Below are positions 46,441-55,395 of a DNA stretch of 64,000 bases, in pieces. The notes under the pieces were generated by a model that saw nothing but the letters and a program-made list of their open reading frames with translations, was not told where the DNA came from and did no database searches. Each line of letters opens with the position of its first letter. Position 1 is the stretch's first letter. Origin of the DNA: Burkholderia ambifaria AMMD (GTDB lineage Bacteria > Pseudomonadota > Gammaproteobacteria > Burkholderiales > Burkholderiaceae); NCBI RefSeq assembly GCF_000203915.1, contig NC_008390.1, positions 1,178,001 to 1,242,000 on the forward strand, written 5' to 3'. The position numbers and the translations under genes were made by a program.

Positions 46441-47265
46441 TCAGGCCGCGGCGGCGGCGGTATGGCCGGTGAACCGGCGCGCGAGCGCGAGCACGGCCCA
46501 CGTGACGATGCCGAGCACGATCGACAGGCCGGCCGCCGTCGCGATGTTCGCGTTCAGCGTGAACTCGGTGTAGATCGTCATCGGCAGCACGTTCAGGTCG
46601 GTGGCGAGCGTAAACGCGGTGCCGAACGCGCCCATCGCGGTCGCGAAGCAGATCGCGCCGGCCGCGATCAGGCCCGGTGCGAGCGCCGGCAGCACGATGT
46701 CGACGAAGATGCGCCACGGCGACGCGCCGAGCGAGCGCGCGGCTTCCTCGAGCGACGCATCGAGCTTCGACGCGGCCGCGATCACGGTGACGATCACGCG
46801 CGGAATCGAGAAGTACAGGTAGCCGACGAACAGCCCGGCAACCGAATACGCGAACACCCACTTGTCGCCGGTCAGCTTCGCGGACAGCATGCCGATCAGC
46901 CCCTGCCGCCCGGCGAGCATGATCACCATGAAGCCGACCACGACGCCCGGGAACGCGAGCGGAAACGTGAGCAGCGCGAGCAGCACGCGCTTGCCCGCGA
47001 ATTCGCGGCGCGCGAGCAGCAGGCCCGAGATCGTCGACAGCGCGAGCGTCGCGAGCGTGACGCCGGCCGACAACGCAACCGTTTCGCCGAGGCTCTTCAT
47101 GTAGCGCGCGTTGCCGAGCAGTGTCGCGTACTGCGTGAAGAACGCGCCGTCGGCGGACACGCGCACGAGCGCCGCCATCGGCAGCAGCCAGAACGCGGCG
47201 AACACCGCGAGCGCCGGCGCGACGAGTGCGACGCGCCAGCGTAGCGGGAAAGTCAGATCGAGCAT
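46441..47265 (-). CDS. ABC importer permease 1
   Basis: A 274-aa permease starting MLDLTFPLRWRVALVAPALA. Six helices; the EAA loop is LEEAARSLGASPWRIFVDIV, and GAFGTAFTLATDLNVLPMTI follows, typical of PotB/PhnU-like subunits. It starts 17 bp after the binding-protein gene. The frame is open far upstream, through that gene on another frame, but only this Met gives a membrane start. Confidence 0.9.
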   Translation of the reverse strand: MLDLTFPLRWRVALVAPALAVFAAFWLLPMAALVRVSADGAFFTQYATLLGNARYMKSLGETVALSAGVTLATLALSTISGLLLARREFAGKRVLLALLTFPLAFPGVVVGFMVIMLAGRQGLIGMLSAKLTGDKWVFAYSVAGLFVGYLYFSIPRVIVTVIAAASKLDASLEEAARSLGASPWRIFVDIVLPALAPGLIAAGAICFATAMGAFGTAFTLATDLNVLPMTIYTEFTLNANIATAAGLSIVLGIVTWAVLALARRFTGHTAAAAA

Positions 47266-47282
47266 CGCGTGGTTCCGGACGC

Positions 47283-48311
47283 TTACTGCATCATCTGCAG
47301 GTATTGCAGGCCGAACGCTTGCTGGCCGGCCGCCATCTTGCCGAAGTCGACCGGTTTCGCGCGCGCGTATTCGCTTGCCGGCAGGAACTTCGCGGCGACG
47401 TCGGCGCCGAGCGTCTGCGCGCGCACCGGACGCAGATACGCGTTGGCCCACAGTTTCTGGCCTTCGTCGGAGAGCACGAAGTCGAGCACCTTCTTGCCGT
47501 TCGCGTCGTGCGGCGCGCCCTTCACGAGGCTCATCACGTACGGCACCGCGATCGTGCCTTCCTGCGGAATCACGAACTCGACGTTCGCGTGATCCTTGTA
47601 CTTCGCGCGATACGCGTCGAAGTCGTAGTCGAGCAGGATCGGAATCTCGCCGGACAGCACGCGCGCATACGCGGTCTGCTTCGGCACGATCGGCGCGTTC
47701 GCCTTCAGCTTGCGGAACCAGTCGAGCGCCGGCTTGAAGTTGTCGAGGCTGCCACCGAGCGCCTGGTTCACGGCGACCGCGCCCGCATAACCGACGAACG
47801 CACTCGACGGATCGAGGTAGCCGACCATGCCCTTGTATTCGGGCTTCAGCAGATCGGCCCACGAACGCGGCACCGGCTTGCCGTCGAGCGCGTCCTTGTT
47901 CACGAAGAAGCCGAGCGTGCCCGAGTGGATCGCGAACCAGTAGCCTTGCGGGTCCTTCAGGTTCGCGGGAATGTCGTTCCAGTGCGCGGGCTTGTACGGC
48001 GCGATCACGCCCTTGTCCTTCGCTTGGAACGCCGACGACACGCCGAGATAGACGACGTCGGCGACCGGGCTCTTCTGTTCGGCGATCAGCTGCGCGATCG
48101 CCTGACCGGAGTTCTTGTTGTCGAACGGCACGCGGATACCGGTTTTCTGCTTGATCGCCGCGATTTGCGCGGCCCAGTCGGCCCATTCGGGCGGGCAGTT
48201 GTAGCAGATCGCGGATTCGTCGGCGTGGGCGGCGGGCGCGAACGCGACGAGCGCGGCGCAGGCAACGGGCGCGGCGAGCACGCGCAGCAGCGAGGTCAGG
48301 CGAAAGGACAC
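47283..48311 (-). CDS. ABC importer periplasmic binding protein
   Basis: A 342-aa extracellular binding protein. The GTG start at 48311 follows GGAGACCCACC and gives a signal peptide SFRLTSLLRVLAAPVACAAL ending AHA; upstream Met options add an unlikely Arg-rich segment. The mature part starts DESAICYNCPPEWADWAAQI and shows the type II fold segments VPFDNKNSGQAIAQLIAEQK, DVVYLGVSSAFQAKDKGVI and PILLDYDFDAYRAKYKD. It resembles PhnS/iron/polyamine-type proteins. Two Cys near the N-terminus (CYNC) may form a disulfide. Confidence 0.88.
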   Translation of the reverse strand: MSFRLTSLLRVLAAPVACAALVAFAPAAHADESAICYNCPPEWADWAAQIAAIKQKTGIRVPFDNKNSGQAIAQLIAEQKSPVADVVYLGVSSAFQAKDKGVIAPYKPAHWNDIPANLKDPQGYWFAIHSGTLGFFVNKDALDGKPVPRSWADLLKPEYKGMVGYLDPSSAFVGYAGAVAVNQALGGSLDNFKPALDWFRKLKANAPIVPKQTAYARVLSGEIPILLDYDFDAYRAKYKDHANVEFVIPQEGTIAVPYVMSLVKGAPHDANGKKVLDFVLSDEGQKLWANAYLRPVRAQTLGADVAAKFLPASEYARAKPVDFGKMAAGQQAFGLQYLQMMQ

Positions 48312-48368
48312 GGTGGGTCTCCGGGCGAGGTAAGGGTATGTCGCCGCGCGCTCGCGCGGCACACGCAT

Positions 48369-49394
48369 TCAGGCTTGGTGCAATTGCAGATTGGCGGCCG
48401 GCGGCGCGACCGTCGCGCCGTCGCGCACCGTGTGCGGCAGGATCAGCGAGGTGCGCTCGATCGTCGCGCCGCCGATGCATTCGACGAGGCGTCGCCATGC
48501 ATGACGGCCGATGTCCTGATTCGGCGTCGCGACGCTCGCGAGCGGCGGCGCGAGCAGCTCGCCGATCGCGATGCCGTCGAAGCCGAGCACCGACAGGTCG
48601 TCGGGAATCGAGAAACCCGCGCGGCGCAGGCCGCGCATCACGACCATCGCGAGCAGATCGTTGCTGCAGAACAGGGCGGTGGGGCGCGTGGCTTGTGCCG
48701 TGAGGTGCGCGAGCACCGCGTCGGGCAGCTCGGCCGCGTTGAAGTCGACTTCGACGGGCGGCAGCGTCGCGACGCCGGATTCTTCGAGCGCCTCCGCGTA
48801 GCCGAGATGACGCTGGCGTGCGCGATCCGACGCGGCGAGCGAGCCGGCCAGCATCAGCACGCGCCGATGGCCGCGCGCGGTCAGCAGACGGACGCCGTCG
48901 TAAGCGGCGCGGCGGTTGTCGACCGACACCGACGGGCGGCGTTGCGTGTCGTTGTGCATCAGCACGTAGTGCGGGCCATCGCGGTCGAGCATGTCGAGCA
49001 GCGGATGCGTGTCCGCGTCGGCGACCGTCAGGATCAGTCCTTCGACGCGCTGCTCGCGCAGCGTCTCGATCGCGTGGCGCTCGCGTGCCTCGTCGTATTC
49101 GGTCGTCATCACGATCAGCTTGAAGCCGGCCGCGGTCGCGAGTGCGTCGATGCCTTGCAGGCAGTCGGCGAACACCGGATTCGACAGCGTCGGCACGACG
49201 ACGCCGACGAGGCGCGTGCGCTCGCCGCGCAACTGCCGGCCGAGCGGGCTCGGGCGGAACTGCAGCGTGTCGATGGCGGTGCGGATCGTCGTCAGCGTGG
49301 CGGGGCTGACGGTGTGCGGCGCGTTGATCGCGCGCGAGACGGTGGCGATCGAAAAGCCGGCGAGCGCGGCGACATCCTTGATGGTCGGGGTCAT
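48369..49394 (-). CDS. LacI-family transcriptional regulator
   Basis: A 341-aa LacI/GalR regulator. Residues 1-25 (MTPTIKDVAALAGFSIATVS) form the helix-turn-helix, followed by the hinge LQFRPSPLGRQLRGERT, and a periplasmic-binding-protein-like effector domain (LVGVVVPTLSNPVFADCLQG, LDRDGPHYVLMHND, DLSVLGFDGIAIGELLAPPL). It precedes the binding-protein gene by 57 bp and presumably controls that operon and itself; AAACGTTT-type operator boxes lie in its promoter region. Effector unknown. Confidence 0.93.
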   Translation of the reverse strand: MTPTIKDVAALAGFSIATVSRAINAPHTVSPATLTTIRTAIDTLQFRPSPLGRQLRGERTRLVGVVVPTLSNPVFADCLQGIDALATAAGFKLIVMTTEYDEARERHAIETLREQRVEGLILTVADADTHPLLDMLDRDGPHYVLMHNDTQRRPSVSVDNRRAAYDGVRLLTARGHRRVLMLAGSLAASDRARQRHLGYAEALEESGVATLPPVEVDFNAAELPDAVLAHLTAQATRPTALFCSNDLLAMVVMRGLRRAGFSIPDDLSVLGFDGIAIGELLAPPLASVATPNQDIGRHAWRRLVECIGGATIERTSLILPHTVRDGATVAPPAANLQLHQA

Positions 49395-49403
49395 GAAGTT
49401 ACG

Positions 49404-49446
49404 CGATGTAAACGTTTTCGACCGATGGATTATCGAAAATGTTTGT
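49404..49446. promoter_or_regulatory. Paired LacI-type operators at the regulator's promoter
   Basis: GTAAACGTTTTCG (49408-49420) and CGAAAATGTTTGTG (49434-49447, reverse orientation) match each other at most positions and centre on AAACGTTT-like cores, the usual LacI-family form. Their centres are about 26 bp apart. A third related box CAGACGTTTTGCG lies at 49501. Confidence 0.5.
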
Positions 49447-49689
49447 GACTTCGCGATGACTCACCAGACATCTGTTTCGTGAAAAATACGATACAAACAT
49501 CAGACGTTTTGCGCTCCGAGAATGGGCGCAGTGATTGTATCGGGGGATATTGCGGCGCGGGACGAAATCGATGACGCTGTGGCGGGGGGGCGTCGGCTGC
49601 GTATCGATTCGGGCGCGAATGGCGCAGGCAAGCATGCCGCGTCGCGATGCATCACGCGTGAATCAGGGAACGCATGCGCGAAGCAATGG

Positions 49690-49695
49690 TAGAAT
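49690..49695 (+). promoter_or_regulatory. -10 box of tRNA-Leu
   Basis: TAGAAT, 17 bp before the first base of the tRNA. No good -35 hexamer was seen at 16-18 bp. Confidence 0.4.
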
Positions 49696-49711
49696 CGCGT
49701 CCCGCCCTTTT

Positions 49712-50051
49712 GCCGGGGTGATGAAATTGGTAAACATAGCGGACTTAAACGATTGAGTGCCCGGCCGGAAACGGTCGGTGCAGAACCCTTCAAATTCGGC
49801 GAAACCCCTGATGCGCGCATCGAGGCAACGCCGAGCCAAGCCTCGCGGCGAGATCGCAGCGAGGAAGGTGTAGAGACTAGACGGGGGGCGCCTAAGGCGC
49901 ACGGGCGGCGATCACGCCCGCGCGCGACGGTGAAGGCATAGTCCAGCGCACGAACGGCATCGTTTCGACGAGGCCGGCTTCGAAAGAAGCAGTGTGACGA
50001 AAATCCGCCGCCTTAATTGGCTTGCCGGTTCAAGTCCGGTCCCCGGCACCA
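49712..50051 (+). tRNA. tRNA-Leu(UAA), interrupted by a group I intron (exons 49712-49746 and 50000-50051)
   Basis: The exons join to an 87-nt tRNA with encoded CCA. Acceptor stem GCCGGGG/CCCCGGC; D arm ATG/CAT; anticodon stem GCGGA/TCCGC with loop CTTAAAA, anticodon TAA; long variable arm GCC/GGC as in class II tRNAs; T arm around GGTTCAAGTCC; discriminator A and CCA. The 5' exon ends after T34 (GCGGACTT) and the 3' exon starts AAAATCCGC, so the break is between the first and second anticodon bases, the position of the cyanobacterial and chloroplast tRNA-Leu(UAA) intron. A simple scan that does not model introns would miss this gene or mis-call it. Confidence 0.93.
49747..49999 (+). ncRNA. 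Group I self-splicing intron (253 nt) in tRNA-Leu(UAA)
   Basis: The insert has the group I core. P2 is CCGGCCG-GAAA-CGGTCGG with a GNRA loop. P4 pairs TTCGGCG with CGCCGAG, and GCAACGCCGAGCCAAGC is the conserved P4-J-P6 segment. CCTCGC/GCGAGG form P6. GAAGGTGTAGAGACTAGACG is the P7/P3 signature, nearly identical to Anabaena's GAAGGTGCAGAGACTCGACG, with the distal P7 strand in CATAGTCCA. The internal guide GAGTGCC can pair with exon GGACTT, giving the U-G at the 5' splice site, and the intron ends in G (49999). No reading frame is inside. It resembles subgroup IC3 introns. Confidence 0.92.
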
Positions 50052-50085
50052 ACATCGCTTTCGTGTGATTCCACGAGCGCCAAAG

Positions 50086-50120
50086 ACCCGCGAGAAACAA
50101 GCGCCTCTCGCGGGTTTTTT
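50086..50120 (+). terminator. Intrinsic terminator of the tRNA-Leu unit
   Basis: ACCCGCGAGA pairs perfectly with TCTCGCGGGT around a ten-base loop, followed by five T beyond the stem. It lies 34 bp after the CCA end. Confidence 0.88.
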
Positions 50121-50319
50121 GTTTTCATGCCGTTTCGTCGGATGCGTTCGTAGTCGCCTTGCTAGGCGATACCCCAATGCCTTTCACCAGCGCCTCAACG
50201 CACACTGGTTCGCGTCGCTCGAGGAATGCCAGCGGCCACGTCCAGTACCAGATTCGATTCGCATGACGTTCGTTCAACCGTCGTCCAGCATCCGGGTTCA
50301 GCTCAGGTGGGGAGGCCAA

Positions 50320-51333
50320 ATGGGACAGTGTCGTCGCATCTATTCACGTTTCGTCGTCACTGGCTCGATCGCTGGTCTGGCGATTCTGGCAGGCATTGGC
50401 CACGCGCATGCCGAGGACGGTCCCGCGAGCTCGCCGACCGCGTTCAAGCCATCGGAAAGAACGATCAACGCTTATGCGGTGTATGGCGACGGACGCGCGA
50501 CCGACGGCGGCGATATGCATTGGCGCGCCTACGAAGTCGGCTTCGGCGACGTGTTGAACGACTACTTCTCGATCTACCTCGCCTATTTGAACGAGGGGCA
50601 TCCGGTGGATCACCACCGTGACGGCTTCGCCGCGCTCGGTTCGTTTCGTTGGCCGCTCGGCAATCGCGTGGCGGTCGAATTGTCGGCGGGGCCGTATTTC
50701 AGCATCGACACGACCCATGTCGACAACCAGGCGCGCAATGAAAAGCGCTGGGGTGTGCGCGCGTCAGCAGCCGTGCGGTATTACATCGTTCCCGACCGCT
50801 TCTTCCTCAAGCTGCAGTACAACCACGTGCAGATGATTGGCGGATTCAATTCCGACGCGGTGCTGTTCGGCATCGGTTCGGATTTTGGCGGCGATCCCGG
50901 CCCGGCGTTGTCGGACGGCAAGACGCAGGTCAGCATTTGGGCCGGGACGTCGCAGACGAACCGTCCGCAAGTGCCGATCGAAAAGGGCTATCTGGTCGAA
51001 GTCAAACGGCCGCTCGGGAATGCGTGGGCCTATTCGGCGAGCTTCGTCTACGAAGGCAACAATGGCGTCGCCGGCCGCAGAGGTGTGGCAGCGCAACTCT
51101 GGTACGTCGCGCCGATCCAGACCAAATGGACGCTGTCGGCAGGGGCAGGTCCGTATCTCTCGCACGATCGGGACGAAGTGTCGAGCAAAACGAGAGTCAA
51201 TGCGTTGCTCAGCGCGCAGGTGAGTTACCAGGTCACGAGCGATTGGGCGGCGAGCTTGCGCTTCAATCGTGTCGCAACCGGCAACGACAAGGACCAGGAC
51301 ATGTTCATGGTCGGATTGGCACGCAATTTCTAG
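50320..51333 (+). CDS. Outer-membrane beta-barrel protein of unknown function
   Basis: A 337-aa exported protein. The start behind GGGGAGGCCAA gives the signal peptide MGQCRRIYSRFVVTGSIAGL ending GHAHA. The mature part alternates hydrophobic and polar residues in long amphipathic strands (GFGDVLNDYFSIYLAYLNEG, VAVELSAGPYFSIDTTHV, VRYYIVPDRFFLKLQYNHVQ) and ends in Phe (LARNF), the BamA recognition mark of barrel proteins. About 12-14 strands seem likely. Base composition is less G+C rich than the flanking operons, and the gene sits right after a tRNA. No family was recognised with confidence. Confidence 0.8.
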   Translation: MGQCRRIYSRFVVTGSIAGLAILAGIGHAHAEDGPASSPTAFKPSERTINAYAVYGDGRATDGGDMHWRAYEVGFGDVLNDYFSIYLAYLNEGHPVDHHRDGFAALGSFRWPLGNRVAVELSAGPYFSIDTTHVDNQARNEKRWGVRASAAVRYYIVPDRFFLKLQYNHVQMIGGFNSDAVLFGIGSDFGGDPGPALSDGKTQVSIWAGTSQTNRPQVPIEKGYLVEVKRPLGNAWAYSASFVYEGNNGVAGRRGVAAQLWYVAPIQTKWTLSAGAGPYLSHDRDEVSSKTRVNALLSAQVSYQVTSDWAASLRFNRVATGNDKDQDMFMVGLARNF

Positions 51334-51667
51334 GGCTTCATTCTTACGCGCATTCTCGCGGCGCAAATTGAAATTATGTGCGGTGCGGCATAAGCGTGGC
51401 ATCTCGAGTGATGTCGCCCGATTCCAGCGTACAGACGAAATCGGCCGCACGCGCCGAGGCAGGCACGAAAATCGCTGCGAGCTGCAAACAAACGTTGCAC
51501 TGACAACCGGTCAGGGTTCCGGTTGCCTGCGTCGGTAAAAATCTCCCACCCGTCACGGAATCGCATGCAGCGTTGAAAAGGAGCGGCTACGAAGCACAGG
51601 GTCGTGCAATACGGTTTCGAGGTGCTCCAGTTGGCGATTTCGCGATCTATTGTTAAGGGGCAACGCC
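51334..51667. other. Intergenic region after the barrel gene
   Basis: About 334 bp of relatively A/T-rich sequence. It presumably holds the promoter of the small DUF3096-like gene. No terminator hairpin with a T tract and no other gene was recognised. Confidence 0.45.
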
Positions 51668-51814
51668 ATGCACATATTCACGAACTTGAGCCCGTTGGTC
51701 TCGCTGATCGCTGGCATTCTGATTCTGGTGGTGCCGCGCCTGCTGAATTTCATCGTTGCGATCTACCTGATCATCATAGGATTGCTCGGACTGTTCGCAG
51801 GGCATATACACTGA
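51668..51814 (+). CDS. DUF3096-like small membrane protein, 48 aa
   Basis: A 48-residue protein: MHIFTNLSPLVSLIAGILIL followed by VVPRLLNFIVAIYLIIIGLL and GLFAGHIH. Two hydrophobic helices flank a conserved-looking VPRLLNFIVAIYLI turn, which is the DUF3096 pattern. The start follows AAGGGGCAACGCC. A strong terminator follows 58 bp downstream. Function unknown; members are widespread in proteobacteria. Confidence 0.8.
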   Translation: MHIFTNLSPLVSLIAGILILVVPRLLNFIVAIYLIIIGLLGLFAGHIH

Positions 51815-51871
51815 CGAGCCCTTTACGCCTCCGTCCCCGGTTCAACGGTCGCCGATTCAATGACGATTTGA

Positions 51872-51914
51872 AAAAACCGCGAGCGAGAAAACGAATGAAG
51901 CGCTCGCGGTTTTT
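51872..51914. terminator. Bidirectional intrinsic terminator
   Basis: AAAAACCGCGAGCG (51872-51885) pairs perfectly with CGCTCGCGGTTTTT (51901-51914) around a 15-base loop, with T tracts readable in both directions. It serves the small membrane protein gene on the plus strand. Confidence 0.85.
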
Positions 51915-52093
51915 CATGTTGCGTGCCGCATGCATCGGCGCTGCAACCTAGCGCGCGACCGCACCCTCACTGCAACGAAACCGACCCCATGTGATACTTG
52001 GCGCGCACATCGCACCGCACACCGTTGCTGCCCTCGGCACACGCGCGCCGGTCGATGGACTTCAACGCTGCTTGCCTGCCTCGACATCACGCC

Positions 52094-52720
52094 ATGACCG
52101 ACTCGACCCATCACTATTACGAACCCTCGCAAGGCCACGGCCTGCCGCACGATCCGCTGAACGCGATCGTGGGCCCGCGCCCGATCGGCTGGATCTCTTC
52201 CCGCGGCAGCGACGGCACGATCAACCTCGCGCCGTACAGCTTCTTCAACGCATTCAACTATCGTCCGCCGATCATCGGCTTTTCGAGCACGGCCGCGAAG
52301 GACAGCCTGCGCAACGTGCAGGAGACCGGCGAGTTCGTCTGGAACCTCGCGACGCGCGATCTCGCCGACCGGATGAACCAGACCTGCGCGGCGGTGCCGT
52401 ACGGCGTCGACGAATTCGAACTCGGCGGCCTGACCGCGATCCCGTCGCGCCTCGTCAATGTGCCGCGCGTCGCGGAAAGCGGCGTCAACTTCGAATGCAA
52501 GGTGACCGACGTGATCCCGCTGCGCGATCACCATGGCGTCGACACGCCGGCCACGCTGGTACTCGGCGAAGTCATCGCCGTGCATATTCGCCACGACCTG
52601 CTTAAGGACGGCATCTTCGACACGTTCGGCGCGGGCATCATTCTTCGCGCGGGCGGCCCGTCGGCCTACGTGCACGTCAAGCCCGACAGCCGCTTCGACA
52701 TCGCGCGCCCCGACGCGTAA
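52094..52720 (+). CDS. Flavin reductase-like FMN-binding protein
   Basis: A 208-aa protein of the flavin reductase-like family (split-barrel FMN fold). Features: VGPRPIGWISSRGSDGTINL, YSFFNAFNYRPPIIGFSS, the ARDLADRMNQT region and the late GIILRAGGPSAYVHV. Members reduce FMN with NAD(P)H for a partner monooxygenase or act on sulfonate or nitroaromatic compounds. The start MTDSTHHYYEPSQGHGLP lies inside a longer open frame and was chosen because homologues begin near the YEPSxGHGL motif. A standalone unit; terminator-like hairpin after it. Confidence 0.88.
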   Translation: MTDSTHHYYEPSQGHGLPHDPLNAIVGPRPIGWISSRGSDGTINLAPYSFFNAFNYRPPIIGFSSTAAKDSLRNVQETGEFVWNLATRDLADRMNQTCAAVPYGVDEFELGGLTAIPSRLVNVPRVAESGVNFECKVTDVIPLRDHHGVDTPATLVLGEVIAVHIRHDLLKDGIFDTFGAGIILRAGGPSAYVHVKPDSRFDIARPDA

Positions 52721-52762
52721 CGCATCGCGCCGGCACGAACCGGCAAGCGACCGGACGAAGAG

Positions 52763-52797
52763 ACCCCGCCGAGATCCCGGATTTCGCGGGGTTTCGT
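52763..52797 (+). terminator. Hairpin after the flavin reductase gene
   Basis: ACCCCGC pairs with GCGGGGT (52786-52792) and an inner GAGATC/GATTTC extends the stem, with one bulged C. The tail is TTTCGTGCTT, a weak T tract. Confidence 0.55.
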
Positions 52798-54348
<1,551 letters not shown>

Positions 54349-54350
54349 TC

Positions 54351-55394
54351 ATGGCGCAACAGGAAACGACGACGGCATCGGCGCAGCCGATGACGATGAT
54401 CCAGGCGCTGCGCTCCGCGATGGACGTGATGCTCGAGCGCGACGGCGACGTGGTCGTGTTCGGGCAGGACGTCGGCTACTTCGGCGGCGTGTTCCGCTGC
54501 ACAGAAGGGCTGCAGGCCAAGTACGGCAAGTCGCGCGTGTTCGATGCGCCGATCTCGGAAGGCGGGATCGTCGGCGCGGCGGTCGGGATGGGCGCGTATG
54601 GATTGCGGCCGGTCTGCGAGATCCAGTTCGCGGACTACTTCTACCCGGCGTCCGATCAGATCGTGTCGGAAGGCGCACGGCTGCGCTATCGCTCCGCGGG
54701 CCAGTTCACCGCGCCGATGACGATCCGGATGCCGTGCGGCGGCGGCATCTACGGCGGCCAGACGCACAGCCAGAGCCCGGAGGCGATGTTCACGCAGGTC
54801 TGCGGGTTGCGCACGGTGATGCCGTCGAATCCGTACGACGCGAAAGGGCTGCTGATCGCGTCGATCGAGAACGACGATCCGGTGATCTTCCTCGAGCCGA
54901 AACGGCTGTACAACGGGCCGTTCGACGGCCATCACGAGCGTCCGGTCACGTCGTGGCTCAAGCATCCGGGCAGCGTGGTGCCGGACGGCTATTACACGGT
55001 GCCGCTCGATACGGCGGCCGTCGTGCGGCCCGGCAACGACCTGACGGTGCTGACGTACGGCACGACCGTCCACGTGTCGCTCGCCGCGGCCGAGGAGACC
55101 GGCATCGACGCGGAAGTGATCGACCTGCGCACGCTGTGGCCGGTCGACCTCGACACGATCGTCGCGTCGGTGCGCAAGACCGGCCGCTGCGTAGTGGTGC
55201 ACGAAGCGACGCGCACCTGCGGCTACGGCGCGGAGCTGGTATCGCTCGTCCAGGAGCACTGCTTCTACCATCTGGAAGCGCCGGTCGAGCGGACGACGGG
55301 CTGGGACACGCCGTATCCGCACGCGCAGGAATGGGCGTATTTCCCCGGCCCGGCCCGGGTTGGCGAAGCATTGCGACGCGTGATGGAGGCCTGA
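54351..55394 (+). CDS. bkdA2: Branched-chain 2-oxoacid dehydrogenase E1 beta
   Basis: A 347-aa partner of E1 alpha, forming the alpha2beta2 heterotetramer. Signature segments: MTMIQALRSAMDVMLERDGD, VFGQDVGYFGGVFRCTEGLQ, ISEGGIVGAAVGMGAYGLRP and the transketolase C-terminal domain VVHEATRTCGYGAELVSLVQ. It starts 2 bp after bkdA1 ends; a long open stretch upstream is shadow. Codon use and spacing support translational coupling. Confidence 0.95.
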   Translation: MAQQETTTASAQPMTMIQALRSAMDVMLERDGDVVVFGQDVGYFGGVFRCTEGLQAKYGKSRVFDAPISEGGIVGAAVGMGAYGLRPVCEIQFADYFYPASDQIVSEGARLRYRSAGQFTAPMTIRMPCGGGIYGGQTHSQSPEAMFTQVCGLRTVMPSNPYDAKGLLIASIENDDPVIFLEPKRLYNGPFDGHHERPVTSWLKHPGSVVPDGYYTVPLDTAAVVRPGNDLTVLTYGTTVHVSLAAAEETGIDAEVIDLRTLWPVDLDTIVASVRKTGRCVVVHEATRTCGYGAELVSLVQEHCFYHLEAPVERTTGWDTPYPHAQEWAYFPGPARVGEALRRVMEA

Positions 55395-55395
55395 G

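Noticed and set aside
46441..48498. Reading the permease 1 frame as a 685-aa protein
   Set aside because: The upstream 411 codons overlap the binding-protein gene in another frame and have no fold; the membrane protein starts at 47265.
49712..50051. First taken for a tmRNA because of the tRNA-like ends and about 340-nt length
   Set aside because: The ends have a full anticodon arm, and the inside has group I core motifs rather than a tag reading frame and pseudoknots.
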